A model generated the notes under the pieces. The model was not told the origin of the DNA and searched no databases. It worked only from the letters and a program-made list of their open reading frames with translations. Positions 27,947 to 37,969 of a DNA stretch of 57,030 bases are shown here, one piece after another. The position numbers and the translations under genes are program-made. The stretch is from Anaerolinea sp. (GTDB taxonomy: Bacteria > Chloroflexota > Dehalococcoidia > Tepidiformales > Tepidiformaceae), in assembly GCA_013822275.1 (NCBI GenBank), contig PNKC01000013.1, positions 1 to 57,030 of the forward strand. Reading direction: 5' to 3'. Numbering within the stretch: position 1 is the stretch's first letter; every line of letters starts with the position of its first letter.

Positions 27947-28351
27947 TTACTCCCCCGCCCCGCCACCGGCATACGCGAGCCAGGCGGCTTTGTCCCAGAT
28001 TTCGAACCACTCGCCGGCGCCTACCACCACGAGGTCTTTTTGGAGCCCGGCGTGCTTGATGAGTGCCTGTGGGATCAGCAGGCGGCCGGAGCTGTCCTTC
28101 CCCACGTCGTGGGCGTCACCGAAGAACTTGCGGCGCCCGTCCCGGCCTTCTTTCGTACTCGCCGGGAGGCTGAGGACTTCGGCGGCGGCCGCTTCGAAGG
28201 CGGCCTTGGTGTAGACCGCGATGCAGGGCTCGTCACCCGAGGTGAGGTATGCTGGCGCATCGAAGTGCTCGCGCCACTTCGCGGGGATGGCCATGCGGTT
28301 CTTGTCATCAAGCAGTTGGTCTTGTTTGCCGGTGAACCCGATGAACGCCAT
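27947..28351 (-). CDS. mraZ: Transcriptional regulator MraZ
   Basis: A 134-aa double AbrB-like (SpoVT) fold protein that binds repeats in its own promoter region and represses or tunes the dcw operon. DDKNRMAIPAKWR and DSSGRLLIPQALI are the two swapped-hairpin motifs. AGGGGG lies five bases before the ATG. It is the first gene of the dcw transcript, and its operator lies just upstream. Confidence 0.96.
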   Translation of the reverse strand: MAFIGFTGKQDQLLDDKNRMAIPAKWREHFDAPAYLTSGDEPCIAVYTKAAFEAAAAEVLSLPASTKEGRDGRRKFFGDAHDVGKDSSGRLLIPQALIKHAGLQKDLVVVGAGEWFEIWDKAAWLAYAGGGAGE

Positions 28352-28410
28352 GGGAACCCCCTTTCATGGACTGGATGCGAGGCGTGGAAGCGCCGATTTG
28401 TGGGCCTTTC

Positions 28411-28447
28411 GTGGGGCGATTCCCCACTTTGCCCCAAATTCACCCAC
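28411..28447 (-). promoter_or_regulatory. MraZ operator boxes
   Basis: On the minus strand three G-rich hexamers, GTGGGT (28442-28447), TTGGGG (28432-28437) and GTGGGG (28422-28427), are spaced exactly 10 bp apart. An inverted GTGGGG lies at 28411-28416. Known MraZ sites are GTGGGN-type repeats at about one helical turn spacing just upstream of mraZ, so this is the expected autoregulatory site. Confidence 0.78.
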
Positions 28448-28451
28448 CGAG

Positions 28452-28480
28452 AGCCTATGTCGGCCCACCGGGGGTGTCAA
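28452..28480 (-). promoter_or_regulatory. Promoter of the dcw operon
   Basis: A perfect -35 TTGACA (28475-28480) is followed by a 17-bp spacer and a weaker -10 TAGGCT (28452-28457). Transcription would start near 28445, inside the first MraZ box, so bound MraZ would block the promoter. Confidence 0.65.
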
Positions 28481-28579
28481 TAGGGATTCGCTCGAAATAA
28501 GGGAATTGCCTGAAATCGGGAGGAGCGCGGAGGCGTCTCCCTCCCTGACTATCGGGGCGTGGGCAGTTACGATGGCGAG

Positions 28580-29074
28580 ATGGCCCGTGTTGGTGTGTTG
28601 ACTGCGTCAGACAAGGCTGCGGTGGGCGAGCGGGAGGACGTGAGTGGGCGCCTGATTGCCGGGCGGTGCGTCGAGGCGGGCCACCAGGTGGTCCGGCAGG
28701 CTGTTGTTGCGGATGAGCGGGCCGTTATCTCCGCAACGTTGCGGGAGTGGTGCGACGCCGGCGGCATCGACGTCGTCCTGACCACCGGCGGGACGGGGCT
28801 CACTCACCGGGACGTGACGCCGGAGGCCACGAAGGACGCGGGCGAGCGCGACGTGCCAGGGATCCCGGTCGCGCTGGCGCTTGCTGGCCTCGCCAAGACG
28901 CCTTACGCGGCGCTCACGCGCGGGGTGGCTGTGACGCGCGGTTCGACCTTGATCGTGAACCTGCCGGGGAGCCCGAAGGCGGTGGGTGAGGGCATGGACG
29001 TACTTTTGCCGCTGTTCGGGCATATCGCCGAGCTGCTCGCCGGGCCGCTGGAACATGGCGCGGGCGACGTTTGA
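28580..29074 (+). CDS. MoaB/MogA-type molybdenum cofactor biosynthesis protein
   Basis: About 164 aa of the molybdopterin-binding (MoCF) fold. [16 protein letters not shown] is the MPT-binding motif, and [14 protein letters not shown] is the second conserved block. Family members adenylylate molybdopterin before Mo insertion; some MoaB copies are inactive. The ATG at 28580 begins the conserved [12 protein letters not shown]; a GTG at 28559 could add seven residues. It diverges from mraZ and overlaps trmD (TGATG). A ModE-like regulator elsewhere in the window also points to molybdenum use. Confidence 0.9.
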   Translation: MARVGVLTASDKAAVGEREDVSGRLIAGRCVEAGHQVVRQAVVADERAVISATLREWCDAGGIDVVLTTGGTGLTHRDVTPEATKDAGERDVPGIPVALALAGLAKTPYAALTRGVAVTRGSTLIVNLPGSPKAVGEGMDVLLPLFGHIAELLAGPLEHGAGDV

Positions 29075-29775
29075 TGCGTTTCGACGTGCTCACCCTCTTC
29101 CCCGGGGCTTTCGTTGGGCCTCTGGACGTTTCGATCATCAAGCGGGCGCGCGAAGACGGGCTGATGGAGCTTGCGATCCACGACATCCGGGAGTATGCGA
29201 CCGACAAGCACCGTTCCGTGGACGATTCCCCGTTCGGCGGCGGGCAGGGGATGGTCATGCGCGTCGACGTGCTCGACGCCGCCCTTCAGCATGTGCAGTC
29301 GCTGGCGGGACCGCCGGGATACGTGGTCTACATGTCGCCGCAGGGCGAACGGCTGACGGACGCGCTGGTGCGCGAACTCGCCACACATGCGCGGCTGGTA
29401 CTGGTGTGTGGCCGCTATGAGGGCGTTGACGAGCGGTTCGTAGAGCATTGCGTGGACCGGGAGATCTCGATCGGCGACTACATCCTCACGGGCGGCGAAC
29501 TGCCGGCGATGGTCCTGATCGACGCCGTGGCGCGGCACATACCCGGCGCCCTTGGCGACGAGGTTTCTCCGGAGGAGGAGTCGTTCGTGGACGGCCTGCT
29601 GGAGCATCCGCAGTACACCCGCCCGGCCGAGTACAGGGGCTGGGGCGTGCCGGACGTACTCCTCAGCGGCCACCACGCGAACATCGAGAAGTGGAAGAAG
29701 GTGCAGCGGCTCGCGAGGACGAAGGAACGCCGCCCGGACCTGCTCGAGGATCAAGGACTCAGGACTCAGGACTGA
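29074..29775 (+). CDS. trmD: tRNA (guanosine(37)-N1)-methyltransferase TrmD
   Basis: SPOUT methyltransferase of 233 aa making m1G37, which prevents frameshifting. [22 protein letters not shown] and [15 protein letters not shown] form the trefoil-knot SAM site. The ATG overlaps the moaB stop (TGATG). In most bacteria trmD sits in rpsP-rimM-trmD-rplS, but here it is coupled to moaB alone. The last residues (QGLRTQD) and the stop are encoded by heptamer repeat array 2, so the native C-terminus seems to have been replaced or extended. Confidence 0.95.
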   Translation: MRFDVLTLFPGAFVGPLDVSIIKRAREDGLMELAIHDIREYATDKHRSVDDSPFGGGQGMVMRVDVLDAALQHVQSLAGPPGYVVYMSPQGERLTDALVRELATHARLVLVCGRYEGVDERFVEHCVDREISIGDYILTGGELPAMVLIDAVARHIPGALGDEVSPEEESFVDGLLEHPQYTRPAEYRGWGVPDVLLSGHHANIEKWKKVQRLARTKERRPDLLEDQGLRTQD

Positions 29776-29831
29776 GCACCTCAGCACGCAGCACGCGGCA
29801 CTCAGCACTCCGCACTCAGCACTCAGCACTC
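29754..29831. repeat. Heptanucleotide tandem repeat array 2 (AGGACTC/AGCACTC, 11 units)
   Basis: Eleven units, ten of 7 bp and one of 8: AGGACTC twice, AGGACTG, AGCACCTC, AGCACGC twice, GGCACTC, AGCACTC, CGCACTC, then AGCACTC twice. The trmD stop (29773-29775) is inside, and the stop of the convergent VOC gene (29834-29836) lies at the other edge. On the minus strand several units read TGAGTCC or TGAGTGC. Confidence 0.9.
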
Positions 29832-29833
29832 CC

Positions 29834-30700
29834 TCAGTGCGCCTGGTAGCTTTCGGCCGCGCCGGGCCCGGCGAGTTCGGGCCTGCCGCTCCAAACCCAG
29901 GCGAAGTCCTTCTTGCTGACGCCCATGAGCATGCCGAAGAGGGCGCTGGGGTGGATGAAGAGGCCGGTTTCGGGCGGGCGGTCCTCGCTGTCCGTAAAGC
30001 GCGCGCCTGCCTCGCGCAGCCGCCCGGCGAGGGCTGGCACGTCGTCCGTTTCCACGTAGCACATGTAGAGGGCGGGCCCGCGCTTCTTGAAGAAGCGGTC
30101 CATGGCCATTTCGCCCCACGTCTCCGTGATTTCGATGCGGTCCAGGCGTTCCGGCGGGTTGAAGAGCGTAAGCGTTCCCTTGTAGCCGTAGAGCTTGCTC
30201 TCGATGGGGCAATAGCGGGTCGGGTCCAGGCGAAAGATGCGCGTGTAGAGGCCGGCGGTGGCCTGCCAATCCGCGACCGGGTTGGTAACTTCGTACAGGC
30301 AACGGATGGTGCCCACTGGTTCCCGCACCGTCTCGGGGACGATGACTGTTGGCATGCCGTGGGTCTGGCCGGCCTCCAGGAAGAGATTGCCCTTTTCTTC
30401 GACGGCGCGTACGGCCTGGGAATCGAAATGGCGCTGCATGGCGGCCATGTCCGGAGTGGCGAAACCCACGCCGTAGAGGCCCTGGCCCCATTTGCGCTGC
30501 CATTCCTGGACGAGTCCCGGCCCGGCTGGCTCAAGGAACTCGAACAAACTGACCCCGGCCTGCACGGTGGTGACGTGGGAGTTGAGGAAATGGGAGCCGC
30601 TCTCGCCAACCCGGACGGCCCCAAAGACGGTCTCCCATTGGCGGACCGCGGCCTCACGGTCCGGCACGACGAGTTGCACCCGATCGACGTATGACAGCAT
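29834..30700 (-). CDS. VOC-superfamily (glyoxalase/dioxygenase-like) protein
   Basis: A 288-aa protein with two vicinal-oxygen-chelate modules. The first starts at YVDRVQLVVPDREAAV and the second around the VTNPVADWQATAGLY segment. The metal ligands cannot be assigned with confidence. The ATG at 30700 has GAGGAG six bases upstream; the 16 residues available upstream are not family-like. Function is unknown; relatives include glyoxalases, ring-cleaving dioxygenases and bleomycin-resistance proteins. Confidence 0.78.
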   Translation of the reverse strand: MLSYVDRVQLVVPDREAAVRQWETVFGAVRVGESGSHFLNSHVTTVQAGVSLFEFLEPAGPGLVQEWQRKWGQGLYGVGFATPDMAAMQRHFDSQAVRAVEEKGNLFLEAGQTHGMPTVIVPETVREPVGTIRCLYEVTNPVADWQATAGLYTRIFRLDPTRYCPIESKLYGYKGTLTLFNPPERLDRIEITETWGEMAMDRFFKKRGPALYMCYVETDDVPALAGRLREAGARFTDSEDRPPETGLFIHPSALFGMLMGVSKKDFAWVWSGRPELAGPGAAESYQAH

Positions 30701-30806
30701 GGATCGCTCCTCTCGAGATTGCATTGCGCGCCCGGCCGAGTATCGCACGAGAGCGCGGTGTGGCGCGCTTCGGCTCGCACAGCTTTGACCGCGCGGGAGA
30801 CGGGAA

Positions 30807-30830
30807 AGGCCCTCAACTGAGGGCCTCTTT
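30807..30830 (-). terminator. Bidirectional intrinsic terminator after clpX
   Basis: The 8-bp stem AGGCCCTC/GAGGGCCT (30807-30814 with 30819-30826) has the loop AACT. A T-rich tail is present on the plus side (CTCTTT) and a short TTT on the minus side. It ends the tig-clpP-clpX transcript. Confidence 0.75.
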
Positions 30831-30853
30831 GGGTGTCCGGGCGGAGACCGGTG

Positions 30854-32179
30854 TCAGGCGCTTTCGGGGCGGGCGATATCGACCGCCGCCGGGATAACGG
30901 TGATGTCGATCGGTTGGCCGCCGCGCGTAAGGAGCAGCGGGCGCTGCTTATTCGTCACGGATTCGGCGTTGACGACGCACTTGCGCACATCGGTCCGGCC
31001 GGGGATCTCGTACATGACTTCCATGAGCGTCTCTTCGAGCACGGTGCGGAGGCCGCGGGCCCCCGTCTTGTGCTTGATTGCGGACTCAGCGATGGCCTTC
31101 AAGGCGTCGTCCGTGAACACGAGGTCTACGCCGTCCATCGCGAAGTAGCGCTGGTACTGCTTGATCAGGGCGTTCTTCGGCTCGGTGAGGATGCGCACGA
31201 GCGAAGGGGCATCGAGCGACGTCAGCCCAACCACCATCGGCAGGCGGCCGACGAATTCGGGGATAAGGCCGAACTCGAGCAGGTCGTCATGGGTGACGTG
31301 TGTGAGCAACTCGTCCGTGCGCTGGGAGCCACGGAAGCCGCGGTCAGCCTGGAAGCCGATGCGGACGTGGTCGCGCGTGAGGCGCTTTTCGATGTGGTTT
31401 TCGAGCCCCTCGAACGCCCCGCCACAGATGAAGAGGATGTTCGCCGTGTTGATCTGGAGAAAATCCTGGTGCGGGTGCTTCCTCCCACCTTGCGGCGGGA
31501 CGTTGGCGATGGTGCCTTCGATGATCTTCAGGAGGGCCTGCTGGACGCCCTCGCCGGAGACATCGCGGGTGATGCTCGGGTTGTCGCCCTTGCGCGAAAT
31601 CTTGTCGATCTCGTCGATGTAGATGATCCCGCGTTCCGCTTTTTGGATATCGAAATCCGCTGCCTGGATGAGGTGGAGGAGGATGTTTTCGACATCCTCG
31701 CCGACGTAGCCGGCCTCGGTCAGAGCGGTGGCGTCGGCGATGGAGAAGGGGACATCGAGCATCTTCGCGAGCGTCTTGGCGAGGTAGGTCTTACCGACGC
31801 CCGTGGGGCCCACGAGGAGGATGTTCGACTTCTCCAGCTCGATGTCGTTTTCGATGGCGGCGCCGATGCGTTTGTAATGGTTGTAGACGGCGACGGAGAG
31901 GACCTTCTTGGCCTGCTCCTGGCCGACGACGTATTCCTGGAGGTGGTCGTAAATGAACTTGGGCGGAGGGACGCGCTGGGCGGAGCCGGAAACGCCTTTG
32001 GCGGCGGCCGGGGCGGTGGCCGTACCGGTCTCTTCGTCGATGATCTCGCGGCAGAGGTCCACGCACTCGTCGCAGATGTAAACCGCGCCGGGGCCGGCAA
32101 TGAGACGCCGGACCTGGTCCTGGTTCTTTCCGCAGAACGAGCAGTGGTATTGAACGCGATTGGTGCGGTTTCCGGCCAA
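30854..32179 (-). CDS. clpX: ATP-dependent Clp protease ATP-binding subunit ClpX
   Basis: AAA+ unfoldase of 441 aa that feeds substrates to ClpP. The N-terminal C4 zinc domain has Cys13, Cys16, Cys36 and Cys39. Walker A GPTGVGKT is at about 124-131. The [14 protein letters not shown] Walker B region and the C-terminal sensor-2 block [11 protein letters not shown] are present. It lies 18 bp downstream of clpP. Confidence 0.97.
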   Translation of the reverse strand: MAGNRTNRVQYHCSFCGKNQDQVRRLIAGPGAVYICDECVDLCREIIDEETGTATAPAAAKGVSGSAQRVPPPKFIYDHLQEYVVGQEQAKKVLSVAVYNHYKRIGAAIENDIELEKSNILLVGPTGVGKTYLAKTLAKMLDVPFSIADATALTEAGYVGEDVENILLHLIQAADFDIQKAERGIIYIDEIDKISRKGDNPSITRDVSGEGVQQALLKIIEGTIANVPPQGGRKHPHQDFLQINTANILFICGGAFEGLENHIEKRLTRDHVRIGFQADRGFRGSQRTDELLTHVTHDDLLEFGLIPEFVGRLPMVVGLTSLDAPSLVRILTEPKNALIKQYQRYFAMDGVDLVFTDDALKAIAESAIKHKTGARGLRTVLEETLMEVMYEIPGRTDVRKCVVNAESVTNKQRPLLLTRGGQPIDITVIPAAVDIARPESA

Positions 32180-32197
32180 GCGAGTGTCCCCCTCTGC

Positions 32198-32833
32198 CTA
32201 TTTTTTTGGCGCGTCTTCCGGACGCGCCAGCAGTTCGTCAACCAGGCCATATTCCTTGGCGCCCTGGGCGTCGAGGTAGAAGTCCCGGTCGAAGTCCTTT
32301 GTGATCCGCTCCACCGGCTGCCCGCTGTGCTTGGCAATGATGTTGCGGATGATTTCGTTGTTGCGAAGGATCTCCTTCGCCGCAATTTCAATATCGGACG
32401 CCTGGCCACGCGCGCCACCGAGGGCCTGGTGCATATGCACGGTTGCGTTTGGCAGGGCGAAGCGCTTCCCGGGCGCGCCGGCGCAGAGGAGCACCGTCGC
32501 CATGGACGCGGTTTGGCCCACGGCGATTGTCGAAACAGCCGGCTCAATCAATTGCATTGTGTCGTAAATCGCGAGCCCGGCGGTGATCACGCCGCCCGGC
32601 GAATGGATGTACATGCTGATGTCGCGTTCAGGGTCTTCGCGCTGGAGGAAAAGCAACTGGGCGACGATGAGGTTGGCGATCATGTCGTCGATCGGCGTCC
32701 CGAGAAAGACGATCCGCTCCTTCAGGAGGAGGGAAAAGATGTCGAAGGCGCGCTCCGAGCGGGGGCCGCTTTCGATGACGGTAGGGATAACGGCCCGCGC
32801 CAGGGGGTGGATCCGATCTTGGGGTTGGCTCAT
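32198..32833 (-). CDS. clpP: ATP-dependent Clp protease proteolytic subunit ClpP
   Basis: Serine protease of 211 aa forming the tetradecameric chamber. Catalytic Ser110 is in GQTASMA, His135 in HMHQALGG, and Asp (about 184) in [24 protein letters not shown] and the handle region are intact. The N-terminus (about 25 residues) may be a propeptide. It overlaps tig by 4 bp. Confidence 0.96.
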   Translation of the reverse strand: MSQPQDRIHPLARAVIPTVIESGPRSERAFDIFSLLLKERIVFLGTPIDDMIANLIVAQLLFLQREDPERDISMYIHSPGGVITAGLAIYDTMQLIEPAVSTIAVGQTASMATVLLCAGAPGKRFALPNATVHMHQALGGARGQASDIEIAAKEILRNNEIIRNIIAKHSGQPVERITKDFDRDFYLDAQGAKEYGLVDELLARPEDAPKK

Positions 32834-34122
32834 TCGGGCTTCTCCTCTAATTCGCCGCTGGCGATTGCTGTGAGACGGTCGAGCGTCTTGCGGGACAACA
32901 GTGTGCGGCGGATAGTGGAGACCCCTTCCCCGGTGGCGAACATCTCCCGGAAGCGGGGCGCGTCGTCACCCATTGGAGCCACGAGCGAATCGAGCTCCTC
33001 CTCTATCTCTTCGGCTGAAACGTCCACTCCTTCAGCCTCCGCGAGCTGATTGAGCACAAGAGAACGCTTCACGCGAAGCTCCGCGACATCCCGCAGGGTC
33101 TCGCGATAGTCCGCCTCGGAACGCCCAATGCGTTGCAGATAAGCCAGGTACTGTCCCTGGTCGCTGCCAACGCTGTCGCGGACCAGGTGGTCGATTTCGC
33201 GTTCCACGAGCACCCGTGGGTACTCCAGGGTGGCCGCTTCCACAAGTTTGTCGACCGCTTCCTGTTGCTGCTTCGCGGTCGCCTGCTGTTCGAGCGACTC
33301 CTTCAGGTCCTTCGTGATGCGTTCCCGGAGGGAGTCCATCGTTGGGAACTCGTCGGGGTTCACCATCTGGGCGAGTTCGTCGTCTTCGTCCGGGAGCTGC
33401 TCTTCCTTCACTTCCTTGACGTGGAGGTGGAAGGCGGCGGGCTTGCCCGCGAGACGTTCCACGCGGAAGTCCTCCGGCATGGTGATCTCAACGTCCTTGT
33501 CTTCGCCCTTGTTCATGCCGAGGAAGGCTTCCGCCAGCCCGGGGACAAAGAGGGTTACACCTTCGTGCAGGGGGAACTCAGCATCCGTGTCTTCCACGAA
33601 CGCTTCGCCCTCCGTGGTGCCAGATACGTCGCCGGTGATAACGTCGTTCCACTGCACCGGGCGCTCGACCGGGACCTGGGTGGCGTGGCGGCGGCGAAGG
33701 AGGAGGAGCTGCTCCGTCAGCATCTCCCCGGTGACCTCGGCCGGGTCCTTTGCCACGCGGATGGAGCGGTAGTCGCCCAGGTCCACGGTGGGCCTGACGG
33801 CCACGATGAACTTCAGGACAACGGGGTCGAGTTCGATGGCGTCCAGTTCCGGCTGGGCGATGGCGTCCACGTCTTGCGACTCGATCGCTTCGTTGTAGAC
33901 ATCCGGGATGAGCTTCTCAATGGCGTCGTTAAGCAGCCGGTCGTGGCCGATGTACTTCTCGGTCATGGCACGCGGCGCCTTACCCGGGCGGAATCCCGGG
34001 ACGCGCGTCTTGGCAGCGAGGCGCCGGTAGACGGCGTCGCGCGACTTCTCCACGCGTTCAGGCTCGACTTCGATGTGCAGTTGGACGCGGCTCTCGGGGA
34101 GCCGCTCGAGGGTTACCTTCAC
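32830..34122 (-). CDS. tig: Trigger factor
   Basis: Ribosome-associated chaperone and prolyl isomerase of 430 aa. The N-terminal ribosome-binding loop [11 protein letters not shown] is at about 43-53. A PPIase (FKBP-like) domain is in the middle and a long helical C-terminal domain follows. A GTG start at 34122 begins [17 protein letters not shown] lies 13 bases upstream, a long spacing. The longer open frame upstream has no family match. Confidence 0.94.
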   Translation of the reverse strand: MKVTLERLPESRVQLHIEVEPERVEKSRDAVYRRLAAKTRVPGFRPGKAPRAMTEKYIGHDRLLNDAIEKLIPDVYNEAIESQDVDAIAQPELDAIELDPVVLKFIVAVRPTVDLGDYRSIRVAKDPAEVTGEMLTEQLLLLRRRHATQVPVERPVQWNDVITGDVSGTTEGEAFVEDTDAEFPLHEGVTLFVPGLAEAFLGMNKGEDKDVEITMPEDFRVERLAGKPAAFHLHVKEVKEEQLPDEDDELAQMVNPDEFPTMDSLRERITKDLKESLEQQATAKQQQEAVDKLVEAATLEYPRVLVEREIDHLVRDSVGSDQGQYLAYLQRIGRSEADYRETLRDVAELRVKRSLVLNQLAEAEGVDVSAEEIEEELDSLVAPMGDDAPRFREMFATGEGVSTIRRTLLSRKTLDRLTAIASGELEEKPE

Positions 34123-34204
34123 AGGGCGATCACATCCTCCCCACCGAGTATAGCAAACGGATGGCGCGCTGCCGGGTTCGCCGGTTGGATTGGATGACTG
34201 ACCG

Positions 34205-35184
34205 CTATCCCTGGGTGTGGGTGCGTGGTTCGAAGAGGTCCACGAGCGCGTCCCCGAGGAGGTTCCACGAGAAGAAGAAGAAGACAACGGGCATGGACGA
34301 GGCGAGGAGGAGGTGCGGGTACTGTTCGAAGGTGCGCACAAAGCCGGCGTCGCTGATCAGGTTGCCGAAGCTGGCGCCGGGTGGGTCGATTCCCAGCCCC
34401 AGGTAGCTGAGTGCGACTTCCGCGCCGGCGATGCCGGCCATCGAGGCCGAGAGGCCGACAACGAACAGCGGCATCACCCCTGGCAAGATGTGGCGGGTGA
34501 CGATCCGCCAGGTCGAAGCGCCCATCGCTTCCGCCGCCAGGACAAACGACGACTCCCGGATGGAGAGCGTTTGGCCACGGACGATGCGCGAGCTGCCGAT
34601 CCAGGCGAACGGCACCGATGCACCGACGATGATCGTGAACTTTACGAGCGTCTTGGCGTCGTCGCCCAGCCAGGTGTGGTCTTCCAGCCAGAAGGAGAGG
34701 CCGTTGATGCGCGTGCGGAAGGAAGCCGTGATCGCGAGCATGAGGATGAGGGTGGGCAGCCCGCCCAGGACTTCGCCGATGCGCATGATTGCCGTATCCA
34801 CCCAACCGCCCCGGTAGCCGGCAAGCAGGCCAAGACCGAGGCCCAGGATCAGGCCACCGGTGAGGATGACCACGAGCGTAAACAGGATCGTCGTCCGCGC
34901 GGCGTAGAGGACGCGGGAGAAGAGGTCGCGCCCCAGCCCGTCCGTGCCGAAGATGTGCTCGCTCGATGGCGGTTGGCGGCGAGCCTCGACCGTGAGTTCC
35001 TGGTCGTTCGGGTCATAGGGAGCGACAAGCGGGGCGAAGATGCCGGCGGAGTAGAAGATCACGAGGTAGAAGATGGCGATCATCGCGATCTTCTTGCGCA
35101 GCAAGGCACGGAGTGTGCGGTAGCGGCGGGGGCGCGCAATCTCGCCGGCCGCGTAGAGGTCGTCCGCGGTCCCCGCGATTGCCA

Positions 35185-35185
<1 letters not shown>
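34205..35185 (-). CDS. ABC transporter permease, DppC/OppC family
   Basis: Inner-membrane permease of 326 aa with an N-terminal OppC-type extension and about six helices. The EAA loop region AAEAMGASTWRIVTRHILPG contacts an ATPase. Other blocks are HIFGTDGLGRDLFSR and EVALSYLGLGIDPP. The ATG at 35185 overlaps the preceding permease stop (TGATG). It is part of a peptide/nickel-type importer; the ATPase genes are not in this window. Confidence 0.92.
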
Positions 35186-36138
<953 letters not shown>

Positions 36139-36141
36139 GCC

Positions 36142-37818
36142 TTACTTCGCCTTCGGGTCGATCGAGATGTAACGGTACTTCGGGATCGTCATCGAGACGG
36201 AAGGATAATCCTTCACGCAGGGCTTGATCACCTGGTGATCCACCGGCCAGTAGGTGGGGATGATCGACGCGTCGTCCACGATTTTCTGCTCGGCCTGCCT
36301 GTACAGGTCATACCGTTTCGTGCGGTCGGTTTCACGGCGGGCGGCCTGAAGGAGCTTGTCCACCTCCGCGTTGTTGTATTTGCTGTAGTTGAGCGGGCTG
36401 TCGCTCGCGAAGAGCTTGCCAAGGAAGTTTTCCGGGTCCGGGTAGTCCGCGGACCAGCCATCGGAAAGCATCTGGAACTTGCCCTGGCGCTGCTCCCGCA
36501 GGAATGCTGAACTGTCGATCGCCTGGAGCTCCACGGTCACGCCGAGGTTGTCTTCCCAGCCCTTCTGGATGGCGACCAGGAGGTCGCCCGGGGTGCCGCC
36601 GCTGCCGCTGTAGCTGAGGACCACGCGCGGGAGCCGGCCGGCGTACTTGGACTCCTGGAGCAGCTGCTTGGCCTTCGCGGGGTCGTACTTGTAGGAGGTC
36701 ACGCTTTCGGTGTAGCCGGGCATCTCGGGCGGCAGGAAGCCATCGGCCACGCGCAGGGCGTTGTAGAAGAGGACGTTGTTGATGTTCTCGCGGTCGATCG
36801 ACATCGCGAAGGCCTGGCGCACCTTCGGGTCATCGAAGGGCGCCTTCGTGGGGTTGAGGTTGAAGTAGAACGTCGCCATGTTCGGGACGGCGCGGTAGTC
36901 CTTGCTCAGGGGGTTGCTGCCGCCCTTGACGGCGTCGAGGAGCGAGGCCGGGAAGGCGCCGACGTGGAGTTCGTCGTTCTCATAGCGGGTGAGGAGCGAC
37001 CCGCCGCCCAGTTCGAAGACGACTTCGTCCAGCTTCGCGGGCCCAAGGTGGTACCTGTCGTTCCGCACGAGCCGGATCTTCTCGGCGGGCGTGAACTCGG
37101 CCAGCTTGAAGGGGCCGGTACCGTTCGGTTGCTTCGTCCAGTTGCGCGGGTTCTTCTCGATCTGGTCCTTATCGACGACGAACGAGACGGGGTAGGTGAG
37201 TTCGAAGATGAAGTAGTCCGATGGCTCGATGAGGTCGATCTGGATGGTCTGCTCGTCGATGACCTTGAGGCCGCTGATGGTGGCCGCCTTGTTGTCGAAG
37301 CGCTCCTTCAGGCCGGCGATGTTGCCGAGATAGGCCTTGACCGTGGGCGAGGCGTTCGCCGGGTCTGCCGCCCGTTCGATGCTGTACTTCACGTCGTTGG
37401 CGGTAACGCGCCGGCCACCCTGGTGGAAGACCACGTTGTCCCGCAGTTTGAAGGTGTAGGTCTTGCCGCCGTTGGTGACTTCCCAGCTCTTTGCGATGTC
37501 GGGCTGTACCTTGAGGTCGGTATCCAGCGTGACCAGCCCGCCGAAGATCTCGACGACGTACTCGCTGGTTTCGACGTCGCCCACCTGGATGGGGTCGAGG
37601 AGGGAGTTCGGTTCGCCGCCAGGGACATAGAGGATGTTGCCTTCGCAGATCTTCCCGGCAGCGGCGTTGCTGGGCTTCTTTTCCTGCCCCCCGTTTTCGG
37701 TGTCGCTGGCCGCGTCGTCGTCCCCGCCGCTTGCCAGCGCGAAGACGAAAACGACGCCAACGGCGAGGATGAGGAAGGCGACGAAGCCCATCATCAGGGT
37801 CAACATTTTGTTCGACAT
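36142..37818 (-). CDS. Peptide-type ABC transporter substrate-binding protein
   Basis: SBP_bac_5 (DppA/OppA cluster C) protein of 558 aa. A hydrophobic N-terminal helix (about 5-29) is followed by an acidic Gly/Asp-rich linker. The family signature around YTFKLRDNVVFHQGG, with TANDVKYSIERA after it, is clear. There is no lipobox Cys after the hydrophobic segment, so the protein is probably held by an uncleaved anchor or released. Ligands in this family include oligopeptides, nickel and opines; the sequence does not settle which. Confidence 0.92.
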   Translation of the reverse strand: MSNKMLTLMMGFVAFLILAVGVVFVFALASGGDDDAASDTENGGQEKKPSNAAAGKICEGNILYVPGGEPNSLLDPIQVGDVETSEYVVEIFGGLVTLDTDLKVQPDIAKSWEVTNGGKTYTFKLRDNVVFHQGGRRVTANDVKYSIERAADPANASPTVKAYLGNIAGLKERFDNKAATISGLKVIDEQTIQIDLIEPSDYFIFELTYPVSFVVDKDQIEKNPRNWTKQPNGTGPFKLAEFTPAEKIRLVRNDRYHLGPAKLDEVVFELGGGSLLTRYENDELHVGAFPASLLDAVKGGSNPLSKDYRAVPNMATFYFNLNPTKAPFDDPKVRQAFAMSIDRENINNVLFYNALRVADGFLPPEMPGYTESVTSYKYDPAKAKQLLQESKYAGRLPRVVLSYSGSGGTPGDLLVAIQKGWEDNLGVTVELQAIDSSAFLREQRQGKFQMLSDGWSADYPDPENFLGKLFASDSPLNYSKYNNAEVDKLLQAARRETDRTKRYDLYRQAEQKIVDDASIIPTYWPVDHQVIKPCVKDYPSVSMTIPKYRYISIDPKAK

Positions 37819-37923
37819 GGATACCAGTCCCGTGGCGAGATTCGGTTAGAGTACGCTGGCCGCGGCGCCCGCCGATCCGTCCGGGCAGGCGACGGTCAAG
37901 TTGTGCGAAAGAGTACACGGGAA

Positions 37924-37956
37924 CCGCTGGCGGGGACATGGATTCCCCGTTGGCGG
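37924..37956 (-). terminator. Hairpin downstream of aspS (weak terminator candidate)
   Basis: The stem CGGGGA/TCCCCG (37931-37936 with 37944-37949) can be extended by CCGC/GCGG across a small internal loop. There is no U-tract. The location between aspS and the binding-protein gene makes a terminator or attenuating structure plausible. Confidence 0.35.
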
Positions 37957-37969
37957 AGGAAACTGCCCT

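Noticed and set aside
28520-28555. GGAG/CTCC inverted sequence before the moaB-like gene
   Set aside because: A short 4-bp stem in purine-rich sequence. No case for a terminator or riboswitch.
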